From: Sporosarcina cascadiensis
GTDB taxonomy: Bacteria; Bacillota; Bacilli; Bacillales_A; Planococcaceae
Length of the DNA: 64,000 bases
Assembly: GCF_009650995.1 (NCBI RefSeq)
Contig: NZ_WHVV01000001.1
Span: forward strand, 387,885 to 451,884
Direction of reading: 5' to 3'
The notes below the pieces were generated by a model. The model was not told the DNA's origin. It searched no databases and worked only from the letters and a program-made list of their open reading frames with translations. The translations under genes were made by a program, and so were the position numbers. Positions 1 to 8,803 of the stretch are shown piece after piece (the first letter of the stretch is position 1; each line of letters starts with the position of its first letter).

Positions 1-279
1 TGGAATTCGGAGCTGGCAGAAGATCAATTGAATGAAATCAACCAGCTGCTTGTCCGCTCTCCGCATATTTTGGGAGAGAATTTTGAATCACTCGGCCATA
101 CCGACCGAACGATCCGAAAACAAGTATTCATCACGCAAACGGCTGCTAAGTTAGAAGAAGACTTCACTGTTTCAGCGATCCCCGGCTATCTGGTTGTACA
201 ATACACACCAGGTCAGAAAGCGCGGTATTACCATCTGTCTGACAAGACGTTTGCATCACTGCAACAGCAATTCACATAA
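1..279 (+). CDS. C-terminal part of an unrecognised protein (5' end outside window)
   Basis: The frame is open from the first base of the window to a TAA stop, giving at least 92 residues. A TTG at 28 could be read as a start, but the frame continues upstream without a stop and no convincing ribosome binding site precedes that TTG, so I treat the gene as truncated by the window edge. The visible part is a small mixed alpha/beta sequence without membrane segments or a motif I recognise. It ends directly in a strong bidirectional terminator and converges with the potassium transporter gene. I cannot assign a function. Confidence 0.55.
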   Translation, partial: WNSELAEDQLNEINQLLVRSPHILGENFESLGHTDRTIRKQVFITQTAAKLEEDFTVSAIPGYLVVQYTPGQKARYYHLSDKTFASLQQQFT

Positions 280-319
280 AAAGCAGGATTGGGATGTTAT
301 TCTCCCAATCCTGCTTTTT
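278..319. terminator. Bidirectional rho-independent terminator
   Basis: An 17-bp near-perfect stem (AAAGCAGGATTGGGA paired with its complement) has an A-run on its left and a T-run on its right, so it can terminate both the upstream + strand gene and the convergent - strand potassium transporter gene. It begins inside the stop codon of the + strand gene. Confidence 0.9.
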
Positions 320-325
320 CAAGTA

Positions 326-1684
326 TCACCCAATAATTACACGTTCCTTAGGATAATGATACGGTGTTTTATTCGTTTTACCGCCTAAAGTGTAGATAAA
401 TGAAATTAAGCCGACCCGTCCAATAAACATCAATACCATGATAATCAGCTTCCCTATGGCTGATAATTCGGAAGTGACACCGAGCGACATGCCGCATGTT
501 CCAAAAGCGGAAGTAATCTCAAACAGCAAAGGGACAACCGGTATGCCCGGTTCAGTCAACAGAAGCAGCAACAGCGCAGCCATTACCATAAAACAAGCAA
601 CCAATATCACCGCATATGAACGGAATACATCAATTAATTTAATTTGACGCTTGAATATGTGGATGACGTCATTCCCTCTGGCAAAGTTAATAAGAAACAG
701 CAGGGCAATCGCAAAAGTTGTTGTTCGGATTCCGCCGCCTACCGAACTCGGCGATGCACCGATAAACATCAGCAGGCTGACAAATATGTCTGTTGCTTCA
801 CTGAAATTCGTCACGTCGTATGTGACCAGTCCCGCTGAACGCGCAGATACGGAATGAAATAAAGAAGTAAACAGCTGCTGATGCCAGCTCATGCCTTTAT
901 ACGAATGAAAAGACTCCAGAAGCCAAATCATCAGGGTACCGAAAACCAGCAGTAAACCAAATGTAGCAGTTGTAATTTTAGTGAAAAGAGAAAAACGGAA
1001 ATGCGGCACTTTTTTTGAAAAGAATGCTTTAACTTCAATCAGCACTGGGAATCCGATTGCCCCTAGCACAATTAAAACCATAAGTACCAACTGAACAAAA
1101 TAATCATCTTTATAAATCATCATCGACTGACCGGTAATATCAAATCCGGCATTGGTCGTAGCGGATACCGCCATGAACATTCCGTTCAATAGCGCATCAC
1201 TGAAGGAGTCATAAAAACGATAAATATATAATGTCAAGATTGCTCCGCCTACCAGCTCAATCGCAACAATCAGCTGAATGATATGGCGTATCAGCTGGAC
1301 GAGCCCTTGCAGTGAATACTGGTTTGTATCGACCATAATCAGCTGACGTTCCCGCATGCCAATACGTTTTTTAACCAGCAGCCAGAAGAATGTGCCTATT
1401 GACATGATGCCGATTCCACCTAGCTGCAGTACGAGCATGAGCATGCAAAGGCCAAATACAGAGTACGTCTCCCCTATACTGATTGGAGTCAGCCCGGTAA
1501 CACTGACGGCACTCACAGCAGTAAACAGGCTGTCAATGAATGCAACTTTTACACCCGGCTTATAAACGCCAGGCAGATTCAACAGCAGAAACGAGGAAGC
1601 GATAGCTAAGAAATAATAGAACACAATGATTTGTGCCGGTGTGAATTTATGTAAAACTTCCCTGGAAAGCCTCATCTTTTTCAT
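326..1684 (-). CDS. TrkH/KtrB family potassium uptake membrane subunit (KtrB/KtrD type)
   Basis: The 452-residue polytopic membrane protein has the length and fold of KtrB/KtrD, the K+-translocating subunit of Ktr systems, which works with a cytosolic KtrA/KtrC RCK subunit. Four pore-loop segments with the filter glycine are visible: SVTGLTPI near residue 60, TTNAGFD near 175, SARSAGL near 285 and FGTCGMSLG near 395. The start ATG follows an AAAGG site. No RCK regulatory gene lies next to it in the window, which is common for ktrD-like genes. I cannot tell KtrB from KtrD by reading alone. Confidence 0.9.
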   Translation of the reverse strand: MKKMRLSREVLHKFTPAQIIVFYYFLAIASSFLLLNLPGVYKPGVKVAFIDSLFTAVSAVSVTGLTPISIGETYSVFGLCMLMLVLQLGGIGIMSIGTFFWLLVKKRIGMRERQLIMVDTNQYSLQGLVQLIRHIIQLIVAIELVGGAILTLYIYRFYDSFSDALLNGMFMAVSATTNAGFDITGQSMMIYKDDYFVQLVLMVLIVLGAIGFPVLIEVKAFFSKKVPHFRFSLFTKITTATFGLLLVFGTLMIWLLESFHSYKGMSWHQQLFTSLFHSVSARSAGLVTYDVTNFSEATDIFVSLLMFIGASPSSVGGGIRTTTFAIALLFLINFARGNDVIHIFKRQIKLIDVFRSYAVILVACFMVMAALLLLLLTEPGIPVVPLLFEITSAFGTCGMSLGVTSELSAIGKLIIMVLMFIGRVGLISFIYTLGGKTNKTPYHYPKERVIIG

Positions 1685-1779
1685 ATTCCTTTCATTACGG
1701 AAACTCCATTTTCCTACATTATCAAAAGCTTTGAAGAAAAGATAGCATTAGCAAGTATTTTACACTATTACTGTTTTAC

Positions 1780-1812
1780 AAACAAACAGCCCCTTCGCAA
1801 AAGAAGGGACTG
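1780..1812 (-). terminator. Terminator of the TerC-family gene
   Basis: On the - strand AGTCCCTTC and GAAGGGGCT form a stem around a short TTTTGC loop, followed by TTTGTTTG. It lies just after the TerC-family stop codon. Confidence 0.8.
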
Positions 1813-1819
1813 CCTAAAG

Positions 1820-2578
1820 TTATTTTTTTATTTTGTGTTTCGCAACAGCCAGCAAATAGCCTCCGCCTGCCAGAACCAGCAATACTACCCAGAATATTGA
1901 TTTCCACAAAGTAGAGTGCGGGAATGACTCCGGAATAATCAGCAATGCAGGGTGTGCAAGTGTTAAGACGACCAGCTTTACCCCTACCCAGCCGACAATT
2001 AAGAATGCTGCCGTTTCGAGTGTCGGATATTTCTCGAGCAACACGACGAATTGCTTTGCTGCGAAACGAATCATGATCAGGCCGATCATTCCGCCAAGAA
2101 GCATAACCGCAAACTGTCCGCCGTTGATGCCGCCGATATGGAAAGTCCCCAGTTCAGGCAACGTAACGGCAAGCGCGACTGCCGCCAGCATGGAATCTAA
2201 AGCAAAGGCAATATCTGCTAATTCCACCTTTACTACGGTCATCCAGAAACCTGATTGCTTTTTGGGCTTCTTGTTTGGATGATTCGCTTGATGATGGGTC
2301 AGCTTATCATATATATTTTTACCGGCGATGATTAGCAAGTAAGCTGCACCGATCGCTTGGATTTCCCAGAATTTCACGAGGAATGTAATCATGAACAATG
2401 CAGTGAAGCGGAAAACGAACGCCCCGACTAAGCCGTAAAACAGTGCTTTCTTTTGCTGCGGTTTTGGTAAATGTTTGACCATGACCGCCATCACGACGGC
2501 GTTGTCTGTGGCCAGTAAGCCTTCGAGAACAATCAGTACAACGAGTACCCATGCATATTCTAATAAAATCGGATCCAA
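1820..2578 (-). CDS. TerC/YkoY family integral membrane protein, probable Mn2+ exporter
   Basis: A 252-residue membrane protein with 7 or so hydrophobic segments belongs to the TerC family. The conserved acidic membrane motifs EGLLATDNAVVMAV near the N terminus and ADIAFALDSMLAA near residue 130 are present. YkoY/YceF-type TerC proteins help export manganese or load it into exported enzymes. A GTG 42 bases upstream extends the frame but lies inside the riboswitch terminator. The TTG start used here is preceded by GGGAGG at good spacing. The yybP-ykoY riboswitch immediately upstream supports a role in Mn2+ homeostasis. It is not the B. subtilis yjbE position, which lies between spx and mecA. 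Confidence 0.88.
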   Translation of the reverse strand: MDPILLEYAWVLVVLIVLEGLLATDNAVVMAVMVKHLPKPQQKKALFYGLVGAFVFRFTALFMITFLVKFWEIQAIGAAYLLIIAGKNIYDKLTHHQANHPNKKPKKQSGFWMTVVKVELADIAFALDSMLAAVALAVTLPELGTFHIGGINGGQFAVMLLGGMIGLIMIRFAAKQFVVLLEKYPTLETAAFLIVGWVGVKLVVLTLAHPALLIIPESFPHSTLWKSIFWVVLLVLAGGGYLLAVAKHKIKK

Positions 2579-2603
2579 CGGTATTCCTCCCTGTTTTTTA
2601 CAA

Positions 2604-2752
2604 TATAAAAAGACCCTCACCTAATAATAGGCAAAGGTCTCGCTAAGTCGGAATTTAACGTGCAAAATCCAGCTATCATAACCGATGGCCCGTAACAGCC
2701 ATGTATTGACGATTATGAAATAGGTTTCCCTATAGCTACTCCCCCTTGACAT
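2604..2752 (-). promoter_or_regulatory. yybP-ykoY manganese riboswitch
   Basis: Read on the - strand, the leader opens with AAGGGGGAGTAGCTATAGGG and closes with GAGACCTTTGCC, the two hallmark blocks of the yybP-ykoY aptamer, with CGTCAATAC and a GGCC-rich arm between them. The closing ACCTTTGCC strand also forms the left arm of a hairpin (AGACC...GGGTCT followed by TTTTTAT, about 2604-2640). This is the usual ON arrangement, in which Mn2+ binding stabilises P1 and prevents termination. It directly precedes the TerC-family gene. Confidence 0.88.
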
Positions 2753-2925
2753 TGCGTCAAAAGTTATTAAGTTATTGGATACTTTTAAAGTATAATAACA
2801 TAATAACTCTGCATTGTAAATAGTGCAGGTGCCGTCTATTCATATTCGCAGACATAAACCGTACCATATGTCATCCATGCCATTATACTTCCCGCTGCAG
2901 TGAATTATTCAACAATACGTTGTAT

Positions 2926-2966
2926 ACAAAAGACCGGCAGGGAGAATAAATCTTTCTCTGCCGGTC
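2926..2966 (-). terminator. Terminator of the RND efflux gene
   Basis: On the - strand GACCGGCAGAGAAA and its partner form a stem of about 13 bp followed by TTTTG, a few bases after the RND pump stop codon. Confidence 0.85.
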
Positions 2967-2974
2967 CGCTTCAA

Positions 2975-5900
2975 TTATTTAGCTTTTACTTCTTTGGCGC
3001 TGCGTCTTGTTTCACGATCGAATAAGCTATAAATTACTGGCACAATATAGAGTGTCAGGAATGTTGAGCTGATAAGTCCGCCAATTACTGCAATTCCCAT
3101 CGGCTGATTCATTTCCGTTCCTTCGCCCAGTGCCAGTGCTAATGGCAGGAGCCCCAGAATCGTTGTGAGTGCCGTCATAAGAATCGGGCGAACACGGTCT
3201 CTGACTGAAGAAATAATCGCATCATATGAGCTGAGTCCCGCTTCTTTTCTTTGGTTGATGTAATCAACAAGTACAATCCCGTTGTTGACTACAATCCCGA
3301 CGAGTATGAGCACTCCAATGACTGCTGTCACGCTGACCGGTGTACTGGTCGCCAGAAGTCCGAGCGACACCCCGATGATCATCAAAGGTACGGAGAACAT
3401 GATGACGAATGGATATTTAAACGATTCGAACTGTGCAGCCATCACGATATAAACTAAGACAACAGCCAGGATGATGGCCATCAGCATATCATTAATCGCG
3501 CTTTCGAATAGTTCGCGGTCTCCGCCGTATGAAAGTTCCACTTCATTCGGCAAGTTCAGATCGTCTACCAGATCGTTTACCCGCTTCGTCATTTCACCGA
3601 GAGATTCATCCGACAGATACTTCACTGTGAAGGAAATGGAGTGTGCCTGATCAACCCGCTGAATCGCCACAGGGCCTTCAGCAATTTTCACATTGGCTAC
3701 ATCTTTCAGTTTCACATACGTATCGAGCGGCGTTTTCAGTTCAAGCTCTTTCAATTTATCTACACCGTTGCGGAAGCTTTCATCGTAACTGACATTCACG
3801 CCAATTACTTCTCCTGTTTTCCAAACAATCTGTGTAGCGAAAACCCCGCGTGTCACGTCACTGACGGTCTGCGCAATTTGATATGGCGCCAATCCCGCAT
3901 CCGACGCTTTCTGACGGTCTACTTCCACTTTCACTTCTTCAACTGTATCAACTAAGTCATTTTTGACTTCTGTAACGGAGTCCATCTTCCGCAGTTCAGC
4001 ATCAAGCTTAGTGACGGCTTCATCCAAACGCGCTTCATCGGTATCATGCAGCGAGAAGTTCAGCGTGTTCGGGCTGGACCCTGCCGCCGTCTGCATATTG
4101 AAGCTGACGTCTGCATCTTCTCCAATTTCATCCAATACTTTAGGCTGCACTTTGTCGACAAATTCGAAGACAGAACGATCACGTTCATCAAGCGGCACTA
4201 ATTTGACGGAAATCTCGGCCATATTACCTTCCGAACCGCCCTGCGCCATGCTTTGCTGTGTGCCTCCCACTAAGCTGACATACACTTCCACATCTTTTTC
4301 TTTCTTGATTTTATCCTCAATGCGTTTTACAACGTCATTTGTCGAATCAAGAGAAGAACCGTTCGGCAATTTTACATTAATACTGAAGAATCCTTCATCT
4401 GTTGCTGGCAGGAATTCAGTACCAACTTTGAATAGACCGAATCCGCTTGCTCCCAGCAGCACAGTCGTTAAAACCAGGACAACAATTCGGTGTGCAAGCG
4501 CCCACTTGACTGTCGTTTCAAATGTCTGCCATTTTTTCGAACGGCGTTTTCTGGCATCAAGGTTTTTATTCGGCGTTTTCAGCATACGGCTCGCAAGCAT
4601 CGGTACAACTGTCAATGCCACAACTAATGAAGCCGCTAAACTGAATGAAATCGTCAAAGCGAATTCAGTAAATATCTGCCCAATTAATCCACTGATGAAT
4701 ATAACCGGTACAAATACAGCGAGAGTTGTCAGTGTGGAAGCGGTAATCGCGCCTCCCACTTCTTTCGAGCCTTCATTCGCGGCAACTTTCGGATCTTTGC
4801 CCATGGCTAGATGCCGTTCAATATTTTCTATTACGACAATGGCGTTATCGACAAGCATCCCGATTCCAAGCGCCAGCGCACCGAGCGTCATGATATTCAG
4901 CGAGAAGTTCGCAAAATACATCAGAACGAATGTGACGATGACAGAATAAGGAATGGCTACACCGATAATTATCGGGCTTTTGATTCCGCGCAAAAATAAG
5001 AACAGCACTAGCATTGCGAACACACCGCCGAGAATCAGTGACTGTCCGATATTTCCGATTGCCAGCTTTACATAGTCTCCCTGGTCAAAAAGTATATTGG
5101 AATCAATGCTCTTATAGGCATCCTTTTTCAATAAATCATCCAAGGATTTTTTAAATTCTTTTGAAACAGTTGCCGTGTTGGCGCCTGATTCTTGCAACAC
5201 TGACATTAGAACGGCCTGTTCATCATTGGCCCGTGTTTCTGTCTGCGCTTTCGGTTCAAGCATAGCTACGTCTGCCACATCTGAAACTTTTATTTTTGCT
5301 CCGGTAAATGGATTCGCGCCAAGCTGAATGTCACGGATATCCGAAATGCTCTGCAGGGAGCTGATAATTCTAGTTGTTAATGTTCGGCCGTCATTGGTGT
5401 CAATCGGATCACCTGGCATCGATACATTGCTTGCCTGGATCATTTGTACAACTTCCGATTGTCCAAGACCATGTTCTTTCAATTTATCAGGATCTAAAAT
5501 CACCTGTACGTCTTCAATGATTTTTCCTGAGACGTTAACACTGGCGACACCGTCAATGCGGCGCAGTTCTTTCTCCAAGTCCTCAGCGATACTTCTGATA
5601 TCCGCTTTGGCATCATCTGTACGCAGTGACAGTTGAATAACCGGGAATTGAGAAGGGTCAAACTTCATGAAGCGGGGTTTATTTGCCCCGTCTGGAACCT
5701 GTACCTGATCGATTCGCTGCAGAATATCCATCTGCACATCGTCAATTGAGGAAGACCAGTCAAATTGCAGGAAAATTAAGTTGGCGCCTTCCTGCGACGA
5801 AGACTGCATCGATTTCAAACCAGGAGCGGTAGATAAACTTTCTTCCAGTGGTTTGGTGATTTTCTCACTTACTTCTGTCGGAGAGGCACCGGGATAATTG

Positions 5901-6046
5901 GTGACAACTACTGCGACCGGCGGGTTCAAATCAGGTATGAGCGTCATCGGAATTTTGAAGAACGAGACGGCTCCCAAAATGATGACTAAAAACATCGTGA
6001 CTAATGTAAATACAGGGCGTTTTATTGAAAAGCTGCTAATCTTCAT
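2975..6046 (-). CDS. RND-family efflux pump (SwrC/YerP/AcrB type)
   Basis: The protein of 1023 residues has the full RND layout: an N-terminal transmembrane helix (ISSFSIKRPVF), a large periplasmic-type loop, a helix bundle with the proton-relay motif LGIGMLVDNAIVVIEN, a second loop, and a final bundle ending near ILVGIVVNNGIVLVDYI. It resembles B. subtilis SwrC (YerP), a proton-driven exporter of surfactin and other amphiphiles. The frame can be opened 21 bases further upstream, but the ATG chosen gives MKISSFSI and has AGAGGA at the right distance. No membrane fusion protein gene is adjacent, as usual in Gram-positives. The substrate is unknown. Confidence 0.9.
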   Translation of the reverse strand: MKISSFSIKRPVFTLVTMFLVIILGAVSFFKIPMTLIPDLNPPVAVVVTNYPGASPTEVSEKITKPLEESLSTAPGLKSMQSSSQEGANLIFLQFDWSSSIDDVQMDILQRIDQVQVPDGANKPRFMKFDPSQFPVIQLSLRTDDAKADIRSIAEDLEKELRRIDGVASVNVSGKIIEDVQVILDPDKLKEHGLGQSEVVQMIQASNVSMPGDPIDTNDGRTLTTRIISSLQSISDIRDIQLGANPFTGAKIKVSDVADVAMLEPKAQTETRANDEQAVLMSVLQESGANTATVSKEFKKSLDDLLKKDAYKSIDSNILFDQGDYVKLAIGNIGQSLILGGVFAMLVLFLFLRGIKSPIIIGVAIPYSVIVTFVLMYFANFSLNIMTLGALALGIGMLVDNAIVVIENIERHLAMGKDPKVAANEGSKEVGGAITASTLTTLAVFVPVIFISGLIGQIFTEFALTISFSLAASLVVALTVVPMLASRMLKTPNKNLDARKRRSKKWQTFETTVKWALAHRIVVLVLTTVLLGASGFGLFKVGTEFLPATDEGFFSINVKLPNGSSLDSTNDVVKRIEDKIKKEKDVEVYVSLVGGTQQSMAQGGSEGNMAEISVKLVPLDERDRSVFEFVDKVQPKVLDEIGEDADVSFNMQTAAGSSPNTLNFSLHDTDEARLDEAVTKLDAELRKMDSVTEVKNDLVDTVEEVKVEVDRQKASDAGLAPYQIAQTVSDVTRGVFATQIVWKTGEVIGVNVSYDESFRNGVDKLKELELKTPLDTYVKLKDVANVKIAEGPVAIQRVDQAHSISFTVKYLSDESLGEMTKRVNDLVDDLNLPNEVELSYGGDRELFESAINDMLMAIILAVVLVYIVMAAQFESFKYPFVIMFSVPLMIIGVSLGLLATSTPVSVTAVIGVLILVGIVVNNGIVLVDYINQRKEAGLSSYDAIISSVRDRVRPILMTALTTILGLLPLALALGEGTEMNQPMGIAVIGGLISSTFLTLYIVPVIYSLFDRETRRSAKEVKAK

Positions 6047-6077
6047 ACATCTATTCCTCTCTGTCACTTTTGAAAAG

Positions 6078-6107
6078 TTTATACCTTCCTACCATACCAT
6101 TTGTCAC
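6078..6107 (-). promoter_or_regulatory. Candidate sigma-A promoter of the RND pump gene
   Basis: On the - strand GTGACA and TATAAA are 18 bases apart and lie about 30 bases before the pump start codon. The match is good but not perfect. Confidence 0.4.
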
Positions 6108-6204
6108 TATTACTTTCATCATGGGAACTAGGAGAAATCAAATCAAATTACAACAATTGAAAATTCTTTGACTGCTGTATTGTGCTAACTTAAAAACTTA
6201 TATT

Positions 6205-7068
6205 ATGCAGTGTGAAGAGCGGGTGAGTGTAGAGAGACCGTTTCCCTGCGTTCCAGGCGGACGCGTTCCGGAGGGCCCGCGGTAAGCCAACTTGGTCGCT
6301 TAGCTCCCGCAAGTTGTCTTACCTGTCGGGCTGATCCTCCCGGAGTCGCCGCCTTCCACTCCGGTACACTGGCTGGTGTTTTAAGACTTTTTGTGAGAGC
6401 AGGCAGTATGGGCACACTATTTGGAGCAATTACAATGGGGAAGATTTTTCATGCAATACTTATCATCCTGCAAAGGCAAAAGTTCTTGTGATCAATGCGT
6501 TTGCAAAATCAAGAGACGAAAAGACGCCAATTATACTCTCACACTGTAAAAAGGTAACAAGATGTCCATTCCCCACACCAGCGAAGGCGCAACTGCGGGG
6601 TCGGCCGTTGCTGTGTGACAACTGGCGTGATCTTTGCCAGCTGGCTCACAGCGTAAGGCAATCCCCCAGCGCCGCAGCGGGTTTAAACTGCAAACTCACA
6701 CTTCGTTCAAACCTCCCGCAAGGTCGCGCAACGAAACCACACCAATTAAATCCACTACATACCGGAAAACTACATGTCCTGCATTCCACATACCAGCATA
6801 GGCGCTACTGCGGAGCGGCTATGAGCGCGGAGGCGGGTTCAATGATCACGGCGGGCTGTAGTATGATCACACGGCCGAGTCGAATGATCACGCGGCCGGT
6901 TTGTATGAGCGGCTGGAGCCGGACTATGAGCGCTTCAGCGGATACAATGATCATCCGCGAAACTTCTCTGGCAATCCCCCAGCGCCGAAGCGGGTTTAAA
7001 CTGCAAACTCACACTTCATTCAAACCGCTAGCAAAGTCGGGCAGCGGAACCGCACAATGCAGCCATTT
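6205..7068 (+). repeat. Type 1 composite repeat, copy 1 (A + spacer + two B units, second B with 21-bp array)
   Basis: The A hairpin occupies about 6236-6376 (TTTCCCTGCGTTCCAGGCGG ... CACTCCGGTACACTGG). It is followed by a spacer of about 200 bp, a B unit starting at 6576 (CACCAGCGAAGGCGCAACTG) and a second B unit starting at 6791. The second unit's central hairpin is replaced by the 21-bp array. The region separates the RND pump promoter from the prfC terminator. A long open frame across the B units (6488-7147) reflects repeat composition and I do not call it a gene. Confidence 0.85.
6821..6967 (+). repeat. Seven tandem 21-bp units beginning ATGATCA or ATGAGCG
   Basis: Starts fall at 6821, 6842, 6863, 6884, 6905, 6926 and 6947, exactly 21 bases apart. 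Units alternate between an ATGAGC type and an ATGATCA type, with a GC-rich middle such as CGGCCGG. The array sits where the B-unit central hairpin is found in other copies. Confidence 0.9.
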
Positions 7069-7069
7069 T

Positions 7070-7110
7070 AACAAACGACCCGGTTGGATATTAACGAATC
7101 CTACCGGGTC
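7070..7110 (-). terminator. Terminator of prfC
   Basis: On the - strand GACCCGGTAGGAT pairs with its imperfect complement around a TTCGTTA loop and is followed by CGTTTGTTAAAAT. It lies directly after the prfC stop and before the repeat block. Confidence 0.75.
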
Positions 7111-7124
7111 TGCTGGCAATATAT

Positions 7125-8699
7125 TTAAAGCTGATTATACAATTTAATGTCCGGGAATTTATCCTGGAACCAGCGCATCGCAAAATCATTTTCGAAAAGG
7201 AATACTTTTCGGTCGTAACGGTCTTTGACCAGCAAAGCACGCTGGCCGGCCATGGATTCTTTAACCTCTTCCTCGTTCTCGATCCAGCGTGCTACTTTTG
7301 AGCCCATTGTCTCCATCTGTACATCCACATGATATTCCGCTCTCATGCGATGTTCAAACACTTCAAATTGAAGCTGTCCGACTGCACCTAGAATTACTTC
7401 TTCCGTGTGCAGCGTTTTGTAATACTGAATCGCACCTTCCTGCACGAGCTGCAGAATCCCTTTATGGAACTGCTTGGATTTCATGACGTTCTTCGCCGAG
7501 ACTCTGACAAACAGTTCCGGTGTAAACTGAGGCAGTGCTTCAAATTGGAAGTTGGCTTTTCCGCCGATTACGGTATCGCCGATCTGGTAGTTTCCTGTAT
7601 CATACAGACCGATGATGTCACCCGCCACTGCTTCATTGACAGTTTCACGGTCATCCGCCAAAAACTGTGTCGTCTGAGACAGCTTGAAGTTTTTAGACAG
7701 TCTCGGCACAGTAACCGTCATACCTCTGTCAAAATGTCCGGAAACGATTCGCACAAATGCAATCCGGTCACGGTGTGCAGGGTTCATATTCGCCTGGATC
7801 TTAAAGATAAAACCTGAGAACACTTCGGATTCCGGTTCAACATCTTCCCCCTCACGTGTTTTTCTGGGCTGCGGCGTCGGAGCAAACTGCAGGAATGTCT
7901 CAAGAAACGTCTGAACACCGAAGTTAGTTAATGCACTTCCGAAAAATACAGGTGTTAATTCACCTACTGCTATGCGTTCTTCATCAAAATCATTTCCGGC
8001 TTCGTTTAACAGCATAACGTCTTCAAGAGCCTGCTTATAATAAGAAGTCTCAGTCATCGGATGCTCAACAGCAAGCCCGCCGTCTTCAGTGATCGGCAGA
8101 AATCTTTCCTCAGCATCAGGACGCGCCAGCTCGACACGCTGATTAAAGCGGTCATAAATACCGAGAAATTCTTTCCCCATCCCGATCGGCCAGTTCATTG
8201 CATAGGACTGGATGCCGAGTACTTCTTCCAATTCCTCCATCAATTCAAGCGGTTCTTTACCTTGACGGTCCATTTTATTGATGAAAGTAAAAATCGGAAT
8301 ACCGCGCATCCGGCAGACTTTAAACAGTTTAATCGTCTGTGGTTCGATACCTTTTGCAGAATCCACCATCATGACTGCCGCATCTACCGCCATCAGTGTA
8401 CGATACGTATCTTCACTGAAGTCTTCGTGGCCGGGTGTATCCAAAATATTGACGCGCTTTCCATCATAATCAAACTGCAAAACAGAAGACGTAACCGAAA
8501 TTCCGCGCTGCTTCTCGATTTCCATCCAGTCCGAAGTCGCAAATTTACCGGATTTCTTACCTTTTACTGTTCCGGCATCACGAATCGCACCGCCAAAATA
8601 TAAAAGTTTTTCTGTAATAGTTGTTTTACCGGCATCCGGGTGCGAAATGATCGCAAAGGTGCGCCGTGAATTTATTTCATCTTGAATCTTATTTTCCAT
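7125..8699 (-). CDS. prfC: Peptide chain release factor 3 (RF3)
   Basis: The 524-residue translational GTPase matches RF3, which removes RF1/RF2 from the ribosome after peptide release. The G1 motif SHPDAGKTT is at residues 19-27, G3 is LDTPGHEDF and G4 is FINKMDRQ. The length and the C-terminal domains match bacterial RF3 rather than EF-G. The ATG is preceded by AAAGGAG. It is monocistronic with its own terminator. RF3 is not universal in Bacillales; B. subtilis 168 is generally considered to lack it, so this is a small lineage marker. Confidence 0.95.
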   Translation of the reverse strand: MENKIQDEINSRRTFAIISHPDAGKTTITEKLLYFGGAIRDAGTVKGKKSGKFATSDWMEIEKQRGISVTSSVLQFDYDGKRVNILDTPGHEDFSEDTYRTLMAVDAAVMMVDSAKGIEPQTIKLFKVCRMRGIPIFTFINKMDRQGKEPLELMEELEEVLGIQSYAMNWPIGMGKEFLGIYDRFNQRVELARPDAEERFLPITEDGGLAVEHPMTETSYYKQALEDVMLLNEAGNDFDEERIAVGELTPVFFGSALTNFGVQTFLETFLQFAPTPQPRKTREGEDVEPESEVFSGFIFKIQANMNPAHRDRIAFVRIVSGHFDRGMTVTVPRLSKNFKLSQTTQFLADDRETVNEAVAGDIIGLYDTGNYQIGDTVIGGKANFQFEALPQFTPELFVRVSAKNVMKSKQFHKGILQLVQEGAIQYYKTLHTEEVILGAVGQLQFEVFEHRMRAEYHVDVQMETMGSKVARWIENEEEVKESMAGQRALLVKDRYDRKVFLFENDFAMRWFQDKFPDIKLYNQL

Positions 8700-8803
8700 C
8701 GTGGGAACTCTCCTTTATGTTTACGTTTTCTATCATAGAGAGTATACTGCGGCAAATCAATGTTTTTTCACTGATTTGCCAAAAAAATCAATACGCCCTT
8801 ACC

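Noticed and set aside
3963-4949. Long + strand frame of 328 residues opposite the RND pump gene
   Set aside because: It is a shadow of the pump gene in the opposite strand: serine/threonine-rich composition, no start signal, and no recognisable domain.
6203-6415. Open frames across A hairpins (also 34899-35084, 49225-49506, 54844-55065)
   Set aside because: They encode the same WKAATxGGSARQVRQLAGAK-like peptide only because the underlying repeat DNA is conserved. There is no ribosome binding site, and frames are broken in other copies.
6821-6967. Possible CRISPR array
   Set aside because: Units are directly adjacent 21-mers without unique spacers, and no cas gene is in the window.
6488-7147. 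219-residue open frame through two B units, with heptapeptide repeats
   Set aside because: The periodic peptide follows from the 21-bp DNA array. The related array near 55.7 kb has stop codons in the same frame, and no start signals are present.
8751-8780. Hairpin between prfC and murE (GGCAAATCA...TGATTTGCC)
   Set aside because: No U-tract follows on either strand; T and A runs lie in the loop and on the wrong side, so I do not call it a terminator.
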